64,000 bases of DNA from Cystobasidium ongulense (lineage: Eukaryota; Basidiomycota; Cystobasidiomycetes; Cystobasidiales; Cystobasidiaceae). The translations under genes were made by a program, and so were the position numbers. Positions 24,261 to 34,923 of the stretch are shown in pieces. How positions within the stretch are numbered: the first letter of the stretch is position 1; each line of letters opens with the position of its first letter. Below the pieces are notes generated by a model that saw only the letters and a program-made list of their open reading frames with translations, had not been told where the DNA came from and did not search any database. Location of the stretch: assembly GCA_022835595.1 (NCBI GenBank), contig BQUP01000001.1, forward strand, positions 124,001-188,000, in the 5' to 3' direction.

Positions 24261-24821
24261 GGGCGAGCAGCGGCATCCCTCAGATGGGCGGTTTTTGCTG
24301 CTCCAAAGTTGGCGTAGAGTCGAGCTGCTCAGCTCTCAGATTGGCACATACCCCATTCAGGCCGTCATACGATAGCGCTAGCAAACTTCAGCTTTCACAC
24401 ATGCACAACACAATCGAGGCTTCAACAACGCTCCTGAAATGGCGCTGATGGATCTTTACTCGAAGTAGGCGCTGCCGGTACCGTCCATCTGCATCGGCTA
24501 GGCAGTGGCTAATCGACGAAGGGATACCGTACTTGACTAAGGGACTGCGGATATGCCTGATATCCGACCAGAATCGGTTGGTATGCGTCCCATAACCTTT
24601 ATACCAGCTTTGGCCGTACCGTCTGGATACATTCCAGAATACCATTCAAAGGGGCGTGCTTCCACCTTACATGCAGTATCAACCTTTGAGCGCGTGGAAA
24701 GATGGTCTCTCTACTTTCATCTCCCACTACTTTCTCCTCTTTCCTTCACTCTCATCACAAGTCTCACTGACATCTCCCAGGACAAATTTTAAATCAGCTC
24801 TATCAGATACACCACAGCAAT
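24261..24821. promoter_or_regulatory. Divergent promoter region, GPI10 copy 2 and small membrane protein gene
   Basis: The genes on either side point away from this interval. A pyrimidine-rich run near 24710-24780 precedes the plus-strand start at 24822, as often seen close to fungal transcription starts. No specific factor site is claimed. Confidence 0.45.
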
Positions 24822-25470
24822 ATGGCCTGCGTAGACTCCATCGTCGTTGGCTTTCTGCTGCCAATGCTTATGTGCTTGTGTAGGTATCCACTGGGAGTAT
24901 GTACCATGTCGGTAGTGACAAGTCCTGAATCTGCTTACTCTCGACAGCCTTTGCGGTTGCGGTATTCCTCACTCATTGGATTGGTACTGCTGTAAGCCAC
25001 TAGCAGGCCACCTAGAAGAGAGCGTCGCTGATTGGTGATCCTCTTCAGAAACGACGCAAGGCAAAGGAGGCTCAGGAAAGTCTTATGCGAGAGAAAGAGG
25101 CCTTCAAAGAGCGCGAGATCGCTACCTCCCACGCTGCTGTGCAGCGATACATGGAGGAGATGGAGAAGTGGAAGAAGGAGGCCGAGATCAATCGTGCCGC
25201 AAGCGATGAGTACAAGAGACTATTAGAGTCAGTCCATCCCAGCTCTATTTCCGCCTGCCCCGAAGACAAGCGCTGAAGCGAAGCTTATTTGTTTAAACAG
25301 CATGAACGGAGTCAACTATCAGCGTCAAACGATGCTCTTCGGCAGCCCCGAAGTGAGTAACAAGCGTACATCAATGCTGTCGGGTGTAAGTGTTTCTGAC
25401 CACGAGTGTTGCATTATTCGGACAGAGCTCTAATGCTTCTGAACTTTTGAAGACCACCGTCAACAATTAG
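24822..25470 (+). CDS. Small membrane-anchored coiled-coil protein, function unknown
   Basis: Five exons (24822-24879, 24948-24991, 25049-25227, 25301-25352, 25426-25470) give 125 residues in exact frame. The N-terminal third is hydrophobic (MACVDSIVVGFLLPMLMCL, then FAVAVFLTHWIGTA), predicting one or two membrane passes or an uncleaved anchor. It is followed by a strongly charged helix (KRRKAKEAQESLMREKEAF and YMEEMEKWKKEAEINRAA) with coiled-coil heptads, and a short polar tail ending in LLKTTVNN. I do not recognise the family. The first donor at 24880 (GTAGGT) is less certain than the other splice sites; it was chosen because it keeps the second exon hydrophobic and in frame. Confidence 0.65.
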
Positions 25471-25795
25471 AGGGCTCTGCTCTAACTTTATATCGGGCCA
25501 TGGCTTTCTGGTATTGCCTGACTGTCCCAAACAATAACTCATTCATCAAAGATATATAGAAAAGACTGCTTAGACTGTATACAGAACTTTTCTCGTGCTA
25601 GACTTTTACATATGTTGTACACAATGCTTGTGTGATCGCATTCCGATGGCGAATATGCTTGCAATGTCGCCCGCCTTCAGCAATGACCTATCTGACGCCG
25701 TCGCGCGATCTGATCGCGTCAGGGCTTATACGTCTGCCTCGCACTAGCGGGGTCTATCGGTCCTGTTCTGTTTCGGGCCGCTAAGTACGCTGGGT
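25471..25795. other. Convergent intergenic region
   Basis: Ends of the small membrane protein gene (plus) and ATG3 (minus). No feature seen. Confidence 0.5.
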
Positions 25796-27364
25796 TTACA
25801 ATGCCATGGTCGAATCAAGCTCGATGGTCGGCACAACGTTAGACATGAACTTCAGAAAAACGAGCAGATCTGAGAGGAAATGAGGGTCAGAGAATTGGGT
25901 ATACACTACTCGTACTTTGAGGACAGGCCAGCTTACATTGATCCACTCGCAGTCCCTCCACTTCTTCGCCGGCCGCAGGCGGACTTTGAGGGGTGTTCGA
26001 CGATGAGCCTGCTACGCCAGCCGCCTTCTTGACAGCGCTTGTGATTCCCCAACCTTTCTTCTTCTTTTCCTTCACAGCTTCAGAAGTATCCTGCGAGGCT
26101 GGATTCGAGCTTTCTTCTAGCGCCGCTTGTCTAAGTTGCGCTTCACGGACAGCTGTGTTCATGCGCTCGATAACTTTCTTCATAACGTTTGCATGTTTGC
26201 AAGGATGTACGCTCGCCATATACGAGTTCTCTCTGTGAGGGAAAGGCTCGAATGTGACTGTCTTTTGGGCATAGTCTGCTGCAACATCTTGGAACACATC
26301 GTCCTTCGTAAGCGGTTGACGCGAGGGCGACAGGCCAGAGAGCCACAGTCGAGGTGTCTGGTAAAATTTGTCGTAGGTAATGTAGCAGTCATATGTGCGG
26401 ACTGAGAGGGTGTTGCCTCGTGCGTCTTTCACCTGAGCATGTGATGTAGTAGCCGCCACTGCCTCATCTTCAGGTTCCGTTACTCCATAATCGTCATCTT
26501 CATCATCGATGTCGGGTATATCATCGACATCAGGGACTGCTGAAACATCATGATGAGAGTCCTGTATGTGCAAGCCGCCGACCTTGCCTTCCAGACCTGA
26601 TTCGGCCGAATGTTGACCTTCGATATCAGGGATGTCGGGTATATCCTCAGCATCACGCCTGCTGCGTTCGCCTTCTGCACCTGGAGGCCATAGAAGTACA
26701 ATTCAGCTCTTATTCGAGACGAAGGCTGCGATATATGGGCGCATTGTACCTTTCGAACTCAGATGTGTGGCGACCCATTGATCGCTATCGTCTTCGTCGC
26801 CTTCAGCGAGTAGCTCATCCGCTCTGAAATTCAGCAGCTCCTCCTTGTCATCTGCCCCCTCGCCGCCGTGGTAGTTCTGCATCTGGGCCACTCTGCGAAT
26901 GGAAGGCACTGGGTCGTGGCATACGTTCAGCCTAGGCCGCGAAGCCCGGCCAAAAGGACAATCAACGACTCACCACTCCGCTGAACAAGGTACTGTTTGT
27001 CGGCCGGTAGATAGCTGCGCTGCATAGACTTGTCGCCAGCCTCCCATTGCCAAGTCGGGAACTTGTACACCAAGAAGTCGCCAGCTGCTACGAACTCTTG
27101 CGGTGTAATCCTGTGTGTATCATCATAAAGCGGATGGTTGATCGCGGTCATCAGCAAGGCTACGAGTCTAAGTGAGGGGGACCACTGACTTACCTGCCAT
27201 GCTCTTTGAACTTGCTATCTTTCAGAACAGGTGCGAGATAGTCTCTGACCGCCCAGAATTGCGTCTGTGGAATTGCACCAGCACGGTAGTCAGACGCTGG
27301 CGCGTGCCTGTGCAAAGGCGTTGCTTGTCGTACTCACCTGAACAGCGTTCTGCAGAGACTGCAT
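25796..27364 (-). CDS. ATG3: Atg3, E2-like enzyme for Atg8 lipidation
   Basis: Transfers the ubiquitin-like Atg8 to phosphatidylethanolamine in autophagosome formation. Six minus-strand exons (27364-27338, 27264-27194, 27110-26974, 26908-26750, 26680-25937, 25869-25796) sum to 403 residues. Landmarks in order: the amphipathic N-terminus ([12 protein letters not shown]), [36 protein letters not shown], an acidic flexible region (repeated IPDI and [12 protein letters not shown]) where Atg7 and Atg8 bind in the family, the E2 core [19 protein letters not shown], the catalytic Cys in [12 protein letters not shown], and the C-terminal QYLLVFLKF and [14 protein letters not shown] Ser/Lys/Pro-rich insertion of about 55 residues lies after the catalytic helix. 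It is longer than in yeast (310). Confidence 0.95.
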
Positions 27365-27914
27365 AGCGAGTGGTGTACGGTGCTAATGAGTCTAGAGTGG
27401 TGTCTCGTTGCGGTGAGAGGCGTCAGTCGGTGCTAATCGAAGGTGTGTGAGGTTGTCGCCACTCTTTTGCGCGAAGGCGACCTGTTCTGCACGTGCCGCT
27501 GCCGGTGAGAAGCAGCACCCACCCGCGTCATTCAAGACACTAGGTCCCACGTATGCTACCAAAATCAATTCGTGTTGCAGGGAAAAGTAGGCTACTCTAG
27601 GACTTGCCCGAGGCGTGAAAGAATTATGGAGAGAATACGGAAAACAGACCGGGACAACAGAAACGGACTGGTCCATTTACAGATCAGGAACCGGCTCACT
27701 ACAGAGCTTAGGCTGACAGAAGTGCATTCAATGACTTGAGAAGTAGCTATAGGTCTATGCTCGGGCTACTGTTGCAGCGAGTTCACAGATGGTTGTAAAG
27801 GACAACAGAAAACGTGAGACAAATGCCCACTTGGTTCAGCAAGCCTGCTATAGAGCACATGCAGCAACGCATGTGCTGCGCGTTGGTCCGTTCTTCTTGC
27901 ATTACGCCTTCATG
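27365..27914. other. Intergenic: ATG3 promoter and 3' flank of orphan gene
   Basis: No coding sequence with support. A minus-strand open stretch (27676-27392) lies in the ATG3 upstream region and looks random. Confidence 0.45.
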
Positions 27915-30370
27915 TTACATGTTCTTCTGTAGAGCACGTTGAGACTGGCGCGGCTGTGCGATTGTTTTCGCCGAAGTGTCTACACACCCATGAAATGCAT
28001 CCAACCAAATGTGCCCTTTCTGCGGCACTATCTTCCTCCTATGAGTCTGCATCGGAATTGGATCATTCAGGAATCCGCCAGTTAGAAAGCCATCAAGTGT
28101 CTGTCGCTTGAAATGGTTGTAGACCAATTCGAGTTTGCCCTCAGCCATTATGCCATCTGCAGTTTCTTCTTTAGGAGTCCTCCATGTGAAGGTCATCTTG
28201 AGCCCTCCCTCACTCAAGTGAGATATGTTTGGCGTATTGTCCGCAACGATATAAGCACGAAATCGATCGGACGTAATTCGGCCAACGAAGGGGGTATCTT
28301 GTAGCGCCCTGTCCCTCCTCAAATTTACACCCCGACCGCAGTACCGTCCGACTGAAATCGACGGTCTCTGCAGCCCGGCCCATAACGAGTCTATGGGACT
28401 GATTATAGTAAAGTTGCCGTTGAAACGATCAACAAGATAATTTAAAGCTGCTTGAGGAGTAGTATCGTGTCCAGCGAACATTCCCTTGCTCGGCTGAGCC
28501 AGCAAGCCCTGCTTCACTCCTTGTAGATTCCCTAGTCTCGGGATCGCAAAGTAGGCCTTGCAAAAGTCTACAACTAATGCCTGACTAGCCAATGGAACTA
28601 GATATTTTCCGCAGAATGCAAAACCTTCGGTGAAGTAAGTGCTGCCATAAACGTACCCTTCGCAATCACCATGTTTGTCGAAGAATAGAACAAATTTCCG
28701 TTCGTCTGCTCCATTGGCATCATAAGCTGGCATAGTTCTCCATGTGAAAACAAGCTTGAGTTTGCAGTTGACCAATTCACCATTGGCTATCGCACATCCA
28801 AACCCGGCGAAGTTCCCGAATCTAAACATCATATGATGTTGCTTGATTTTGGCTGATGAATCCTGTGGCTGGTCGACACTGCCGGTCTGGAAGCACTTGC
28901 CTACAGAGAAATGGAAATCCGGCTTTGAGACCCATTCATTACCGTCCCGCGTGGATATGGTCCAAGTACCGGATGTTTTCTTGAGCAGTTTTCGGCGTTG
29001 GTGCTCAAGAGCAGAATGTGCAGAGGGTGGCTGATGATGGCAACCATAAGTAGCGTCAATACAAATGCCTGCCTGATGATACCAGCGTTCAGCATGCAGC
29101 TTACATTGGAATCAAAGCGACGCGGGGTATCGCTAAGTGGTTTTCGAGTCAAAGGAGAACCGGCGGATCTGCTTCTGTCGGATACAACACTTGGAGATAC
29201 ACGCACACTATGCGACATTGCAGTGGATTTAGGTCCTGCTTCTTTTTCTACAGTCGCCTCGGATTGCGTTGCCGAATCCGAGATGCGTGTGCGTTTCGAT
29301 GCTCTGCCATCACTTGGTGCAACAGCAGCGTATTTTGCTTTCCGTTTGGGGTGTGTATCTGATTCATGTAAAGAAGACATATCGGTCAAGTCGCTATCCG
29401 AGTCGTCTGATTCACCACTCGATGTATCTTCTGAATTGTCTGTCGAGTCATCTTTCATCTCCTCCTTCGGACATTCGGGTTCAGCTTGACGATTGGCAGG
29501 CCTTGATCTCGACACTGAGTCCTCCATCGTTTCACTTTCCGGTTCATCTTCTGATACATCAGATGAATCATTACCCGAGTCAGTATCCACCGTGTCTTGG
29601 TCTGAATCGGGCTCGTGATGCTTATGCGGGTTACATTTAGCGTGACCTTTGACACGCCTTGTTTCCGACTCCAAGTCCAGATCCGGTTCATTGTCCATGT
29701 CGTCTTCTAACTCATCAGACGACTCATTTATCGATTCAGTATCCACTTCATTCGCATTTGGTTCAGGCTCTTCTAAATCTTCAACTTTCTCGGGTAGCAT
29801 TTGATCCCGCTCTACCGCGTTCAGATTGGCGAGGTTTTGCCGAACTTGCTTGGTTTTCTTTTCGAGTACTCGCATCCGTATGTCTATCTCTAGATCTCTT
29901 TTGCGGATATCGCATTGCTCCGCCTTCAATGCCTTCATTTTCTCGAGCAGTTCTGCTGCCTTTCTCTGCTCTACATCGACGAGCTTGGACTTTGCAAGGA
30001 GTATTTTGTACTGTTTCTTGAGCTTTCTTTCGATAATTCTAATATTCTCTGGTACATGGAGTACAGCTGTGCCGTCTTTCTTGACCTTGAAAATGACGAG
30101 TAGCGCTTTCATAGCACGCTCCGCATTGGAATCGCCTGGTATGCCGTAATGCACGAGCTGGGCACTGTAGAAGGCAGCATCTGTCTCTGGCTGTCCAGTG
30201 GGAGAAGTATGGGCTGTGATATGCGTGTAGAGCTTCGTGCAGTCCATTCGCGGATGAGTAGATTCTCGAGGGCCTTTGCCCACCCGTATCTTCAGAACGC
30301 CGTCCTTATCGAAGACGAACGGATGCTGGACCGCTTGGACAGGCATGTCGGTCAGGATTTGAGGATCCAT
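27915..30370 (-). CDS. Orphan protein: coiled coil, acidic Ser-rich linker, duplicated C-terminal module
   Basis: Two minus-strand exons (30370-29105, 29030-27915) joined by a 74-nt intron give 793 residues. Residues 1-90 are globular-looking (FVFDKDGVLKIRVGKG). Residues about 110-190 are a charged coiled coil. Residues about 200-370 are very rich in Asp, Glu and Ser, with an internal repeat of the VDTESINESSDE / VDTDSGNDSSDV type, followed by basic patches that look like nuclear signals (KRKAKYAA, KRTRIS). After the splice a beta-rich region holds two diverged copies of one module, marked by LKLVFTWRTM and LKMTFTWRTP, each followed by a conserved strand and turn (GYVYGSTYF / GFLTGGFLN). I do not recognise the family. 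An in-frame ATG at 30448 would add 26 residues. A nuclear or chromatin role is only a guess from composition. Confidence 0.7.
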
Positions 30371-31522
30371 GGTTGGTCGACGAAGTGAAGAGCAGAGAAC
30401 TGTCATCAGGAACAGCAGGGAGTCTCTCTCATTCTCGTTGTCACCCATCGCAACTTTTCTTGAGCCCGCATGGGACGTGTGGGTGATCCAAAGAGAACAC
30501 CTCGACGCGTCTGAGCGAGCTCGGACTCGTGAGCACCGGCTGCTCGACCCTCCTCAGACCTCTGCAGCTCATTCCGACGAGAGCTGTGGAGCTGGCTAGG
30601 GCATCGAACTTCCATGTTGGATCCCAGCTTCATTCTCAGTCGGGCTTGCTTTCGCGACGCTTGGCGTGGCCGTCGCTGAGTCGCAGTTCATTTTTAACGA
30701 GGACACGGACATGCATGCACGCATGGCTCGATTCTCAAGCACCATATTGCTGTCTCTAGTGGCTTCTGGCAGTCAGAAAGCAAGGCAGTCACTTCCATGA
30801 GCTCCTCAAGCAAGCAGCTCTTTCTCGATCAGCATCTGGCCGATGGACACCAATTGAAGCCTACAACATGCCTCCCGCTGACTTTGTACGAAGATGGAAC
30901 TCAATCTGTCAGTACATACAGCCAGTCTCGCTGATCTTCAGAGGCGCAGAAGGTCACTCAGGCCGTGATATCCTTTAGCTCTTGCAATGCAGCGATGCAG
31001 TTGGGCGAAGACGCACTACATGATTCGCACATAGCTGGGCATGGTTTCGCCTGGCGGGGCAACGTATTGCTGTATTTACTACCGTATGTACTGTAGTGAA
31101 CTTCAGAGGTAGCTTATCTGCTCTATGACTTTCCAAGCTGATACCTACCGTAACAGTTATTCACACTTGAATCGCAAGGTAAACCTTAAAAAGTTATCGT
31201 AAATTGGAAGGCTTTAGGCCGCTCGGGTGCTATATCTTGATGACAAAAGGAAAGCCCAGCCAGCAAGGAAGGCTAGACCATAATCATTTATTGTCAAGCC
31301 GGAAGAACAGTATTTCTGCCAAGCGGGTGATGCGATGCGACGCATGTAAATCTACGGTAAAGCTCCGCAAGAAGGGGCCCTTCCTGTGAACATGTTCCTG
31401 GAGAGAGCTTTTGCGGGACTCTTCACAAGAACGTACGACCTTCTCTCTTCTTGATCACCTTCCAACTGCTGCAAAGGTCCTGTTGCCAAACGCATAACTC
31501 CCCTGATCTGCTACGATACGGT
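30371..31522. other. Divergent intergenic region with promoter of MFS copy A
   Basis: From about 30880 onward this region matches the sequence upstream of the second MFS gene in scattered blocks, so it is the 5' part of the duplicated unit. Left of that it is the promoter of the orphan gene. Confidence 0.6.
31160..31340 (+). promoter_or_regulatory. Conserved upstream blocks of MFS copy A
   Basis: An 18-nt block AGCCGGAAGAACAGTATT at 31297 is identical to one at 34723, 226 bp and 201 bp upstream of the two start codons. Around it GGGTGCTATATCT (copy B GGGGGCTATATCT), CATAATCA and CAAGCGGGTG are also shared, while bases between have diverged. Such patchy survival suggests selected regulatory sites, though recent common origin alone could explain part of it. 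Confidence 0.5.
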
Positions 31523-33957
31523 ATGGCTTCTCAAGAACCGAAAATCAACGGAGAGAAAGCTGCCTCGCGGCAGTTGGTCGAGCACGAGCGTGTATCAGGA
31601 AGGCCTGATTACAGACCATACTCAGACGAAGAGCTGGTAAGTGCACTCTTACCATTATCTTGTTCATCAGAGATCACGCCGCGACACCTATCTGACAATG
31701 GTACCGGTACTTCTTCGCAACAGATCGCCATAGCCGACTCGAGAGGATTTACCGATCATTCAGGTCTCGTTATTGAACCAGAAGAAGCAGAACGCGTTTT
31801 TGGGAAGGACGTCGCTGTCAATCTCAAGACAAATCACCATGGAAACGTTGTCTTGTACCCCCAACCCACGGACAATCCAGATGACCCTCAGAACGTGAGC
31901 GTCGACTGATATGGCAGGTAGTAGGCACATCCAGGTGCTGACGCTTGTTCTGATGTCAAATCACAGTGGTCTAGCGGCAAGAAGGCCTTACAGCTTGCTA
32001 TAATTTCGTACGTTGTTCGAGCGTGGAGAGGCACGAGAGCCAGCACTGAATTCGAACGCAAGACAGTGCGGCAGCATTCATACCAGATTTTGTATCTTCA
32101 TGTGGTATCGCTAGTCTGTTTCCTCTAGCGGCCGAATTCGACACTACCACGGATAACATCAACAATCTCACCTCAAAGTCAGTTTCCTATTATTGCTATT
32201 ATCAGCCTAACATGAGCTGATAATTTGGAATAATGCATTCAATGTAGTTGGTCTATATTCATGCTAGGATGGGGAGGGCTCATAGCTATCGTGTTCATCA
32301 AGAAATGGGGAAGACTCCCCATTCTTTTCTGGTCGCAATTTTTTGGATTAGGCTGGACTATCGGACAGGCCGTTGCGCCTAGTCTATCGTCATTCGCAGC
32401 CATGCGAATCCTGGCGGCTACCTTTCAGACTGCTCCCCAAGTCTCTGGTCTGTTCACTATCACCGATATGTATCCCTTCCATCTCCAGGCTCGAATGTTA
32501 AATCTGTAAGCATGGCAGCCTGCTAATGCACACCATGAAAGATCGCGCTAAAGTTGCTTCGTCATAGCTGGACCCTAGCTTTTGTTGCTAGTCCTTTCAT
32601 CGGTCCCTCGTTCTTAGGTTTCATCGGTGAGGAAACTTTGATCGTTTCTTCTGGGAATTTTCGCTGACGTTACCCTGCCACTCTTCCCGCTGGTGCTCCT
32701 CACTTTACAGTCGGACAAGGCATTACATTCAGATGGACATACGGCGTAGCTTGTATCTACATTGGAATCGTTCTCTTCGCGATTGTCTTTTTCATGGAGG
32801 AAACGCAATATGATCGCCACCTCCACCCTGTTCCTGAACGACCTACCCGTGGACTTCGTTATCGCATCGAGACTTTGATTGGCCTTACTGGGGCCAAAAT
32901 GGCGAAGTATAGACCTTCTTGGTTCACATGCGCTGCGGAAATGTTCATCATTGTTATCAAGCCTGCTGTTCTACTACCTCTGATTTACGTGATGGTGGTA
33001 TTTGGTTTCGGAATTGGTATCAACGTTACCAATGCTGTGTGAGCTTTCGTTTTATTATCTCAAGTGAACAAGCAGATGCTGACTTCGCTCTCACTGGCAG
33101 CTTCGTTGGATCTCCTCGCCCGGCAGGATATGGCCTTACCCGTAAGTTTGGTTTCAGCTTTGGCTTTGAAGCTTTGCTCATGAACTCAACTATCTTATCC
33201 TTAGCGAACCAACAAGCTGGGTCATACTTCTCACCAATTGTCGGCTGTATTATTGGCGAGTTTATCGGAAGGTACATGAACGACTATATAGCCAACAGAG
33301 GTATTCGTCGGTACGTTGTTCATATTCTCCTTTCAGTATTTTGAATTGAACAAAAAACGCTTACATCTGCCTCCTTGCAGAAATCATGGCGTCTTTGAGC
33401 CAGAGGTGCGGCTGTGGACTCTATACTTCGCTCTTCCATTTTATATCGCCGGCTTCGTTCTTCTGGGCTATTGCTTTGAATGTGAGCACATCAGCCTGAG
33501 GTTCCATGCTATCATGTCCGACTGATACTTTATGTCGCTTTCTCCAGACAAGCTGAATTTCGCTGGAGCTGCAATCGGATGGGTCCTTGCTCAAATGGCT
33601 ATTTTGATGACGACAGTATGCGTGTATGCATATCTCAACAACGTCGAACCATATCTCATGGGTGAAGTTAGCGCACTCGTAAATCTGTTCCGTATATTGG
33701 GAGGGTAAGCACAAAACAGAAGCCGTACTCACAAGATCGAGGGAATTTGGCTTATATTTTTGCCCTCTTGTCGCAGATTTGCTGTGCCATTTTTCCAGAT
33801 CAGTTGGGCGCAAAGTTCTGGACCGCACGTCGTCTTTGGTGTAGAGGCTGCTATTGTAGCTGGCCTTTTCATAGCTATCATACCTCTCCTGCAATGGAAG
33901 GGTGAGGCTATGAGGAGAGCTTTTCCACCCAGAAGGCCGGCCAAAGTTGTGCTTTAA
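31523..33957 (+). CDS. Major facilitator superfamily transporter, copy A
   Basis: Twelve exons (31523-31636, 31724-31894, 31967-32007, 32067-32177, 32248-32505, 32568-32626, 32711-33038, 33101-33141, 33205-33310, 33381-33481, 33548-33704, 33777-33957) give 555 residues. The cytosolic N-terminus carries PTDNPDDPQNWSSGKK, the usual DHA1-type lead-in of fungal MFS proteins. The loop between helices 2 and 3 reads KKWGRLPILFWSQ, a variant of the MFS motif A. About twelve hydrophobic segments follow, and the central loop (FFMEETQYDRHLHPVPERP) is of the type seen in fungal drug or metabolite exporters. Substrate cannot be told. The gene is duplicated at 34924-37379 with the same exon plan. Confidence 0.88.
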
Positions 33958-34572
33958 TTAGCACAGAGCAGAATACAATGGTCGGCCCAGCGATGAAATC
34001 AGTTATTTATGATTAGTGAACATCGAGAACGTAGGTGAATGAGAGTGGACACCTGTATTGAGGAAGACTTTCCGAAAGCCGTAAGGCAGCGATCGTCGTA
34101 TATAAACCTACGTATGTATGAACAGAGGGATGGAAACCGTTTCGGCATTATCAATCTGCACCGCAATTTACTGTGGCTATTCCATGTATATAACCCGCTT
34201 ATAAAGACGTATACCGCTGACGTCTTCTATGACCCACTTGTTTCCCTCTGATCGCTAAGTAGGAGTAAGTACTACTTGCAAAATCTCACCGCGATTTTGT
34301 ACGAAGATGGGATACCAGGCAATCTATCCGCCAGTCTCGCTAACTTTCAGACTTAACAGAATGGGAGCTCGGGCCGGAGCAGTATGCTTTGGCTGTTTCG
34401 AAAAAGTTAGCGTCAGCGATAAAGTAACCTACAGTAGGAGGCGACAAACGGATCCCCCACAGCGGGGCATCTTTTCGCCTGTCGGGGCAACGATTTGCTG
34501 TACATTTGTGCTGTAAGGAGAGAAGTCTAAAAATAGCTTCTATTCTATTTCGATTACTGCTCCAAGCTGACT

Positions 34573-34770
34573 CTCAATTCACGCTTGAACCGAAAAGCAA
34601 AGAAGTTACCGCAAAATAGAAGGCGTAAGGCCACTGGCCGGGGGCTATATCTGGAAATAACCAGCAGCACAAGCAAACAGGGAAGTTGGGAGCAACTGCT
34701 GCAGCATAATCAGCTATTATTCAGCCGGAAGAACAGTATTCCAGGCAAGCGGGTGGAACTGCGGGTGCAA
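34573..34770 (+). promoter_or_regulatory. Conserved upstream blocks of MFS copy B
   Basis: Counterpart of the blocks at 31160-31340, including the identical 18-nt block at 34723. Confidence 0.5.
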
Positions 34771-34923
34771 CGTCGAGAAGCGTGGATGGCTGCGGATGGA
34801 GCCCTTCGTATGTTCCTGGAGGGCGAGCTTCTGCGGGCCTCCTCGCAACTAGATATTCTTCCCTTTCGACTTCTTTCCAACTGCAAAGCTCCTGCTGGAA
34901 ATTATTATCTGGCTTGATACAGT

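Larger units (their letters stand above)
30883..34262. repeat. Tandem segmental duplication, unit A (MFS gene with flanks)
   Basis: The unit opens with TTTGTACGAAGATGG (30883) and then CCAGTCTCGCT, both repeated at 34296 and about 34331. Its 3' end shares TTTCGGCATT, ATATAACCC and TAAGTA blocks with the sequence after the second gene. Unit B begins within about 35 bp of the end of unit A, so the copies are adjacent and in the same orientation. Confidence 0.75.

Noticed and set aside
28901-29104. Read-through end of the orphan gene's first exon (frame ending NGSQSRISISL)
   Set aside because: A 74-nt GT-AG intron removes it and joins, in phase, a longer open frame that extends the protein by 371 residues.
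31967-31985. TGGTCTAGCGGCAAG, which resembles a tRNA A box
   Set aside because: It is the start of an MFS exon (Trp-Ser-Ser-Gly-Lys), repeated in the second copy, with no tRNA fold or B box.
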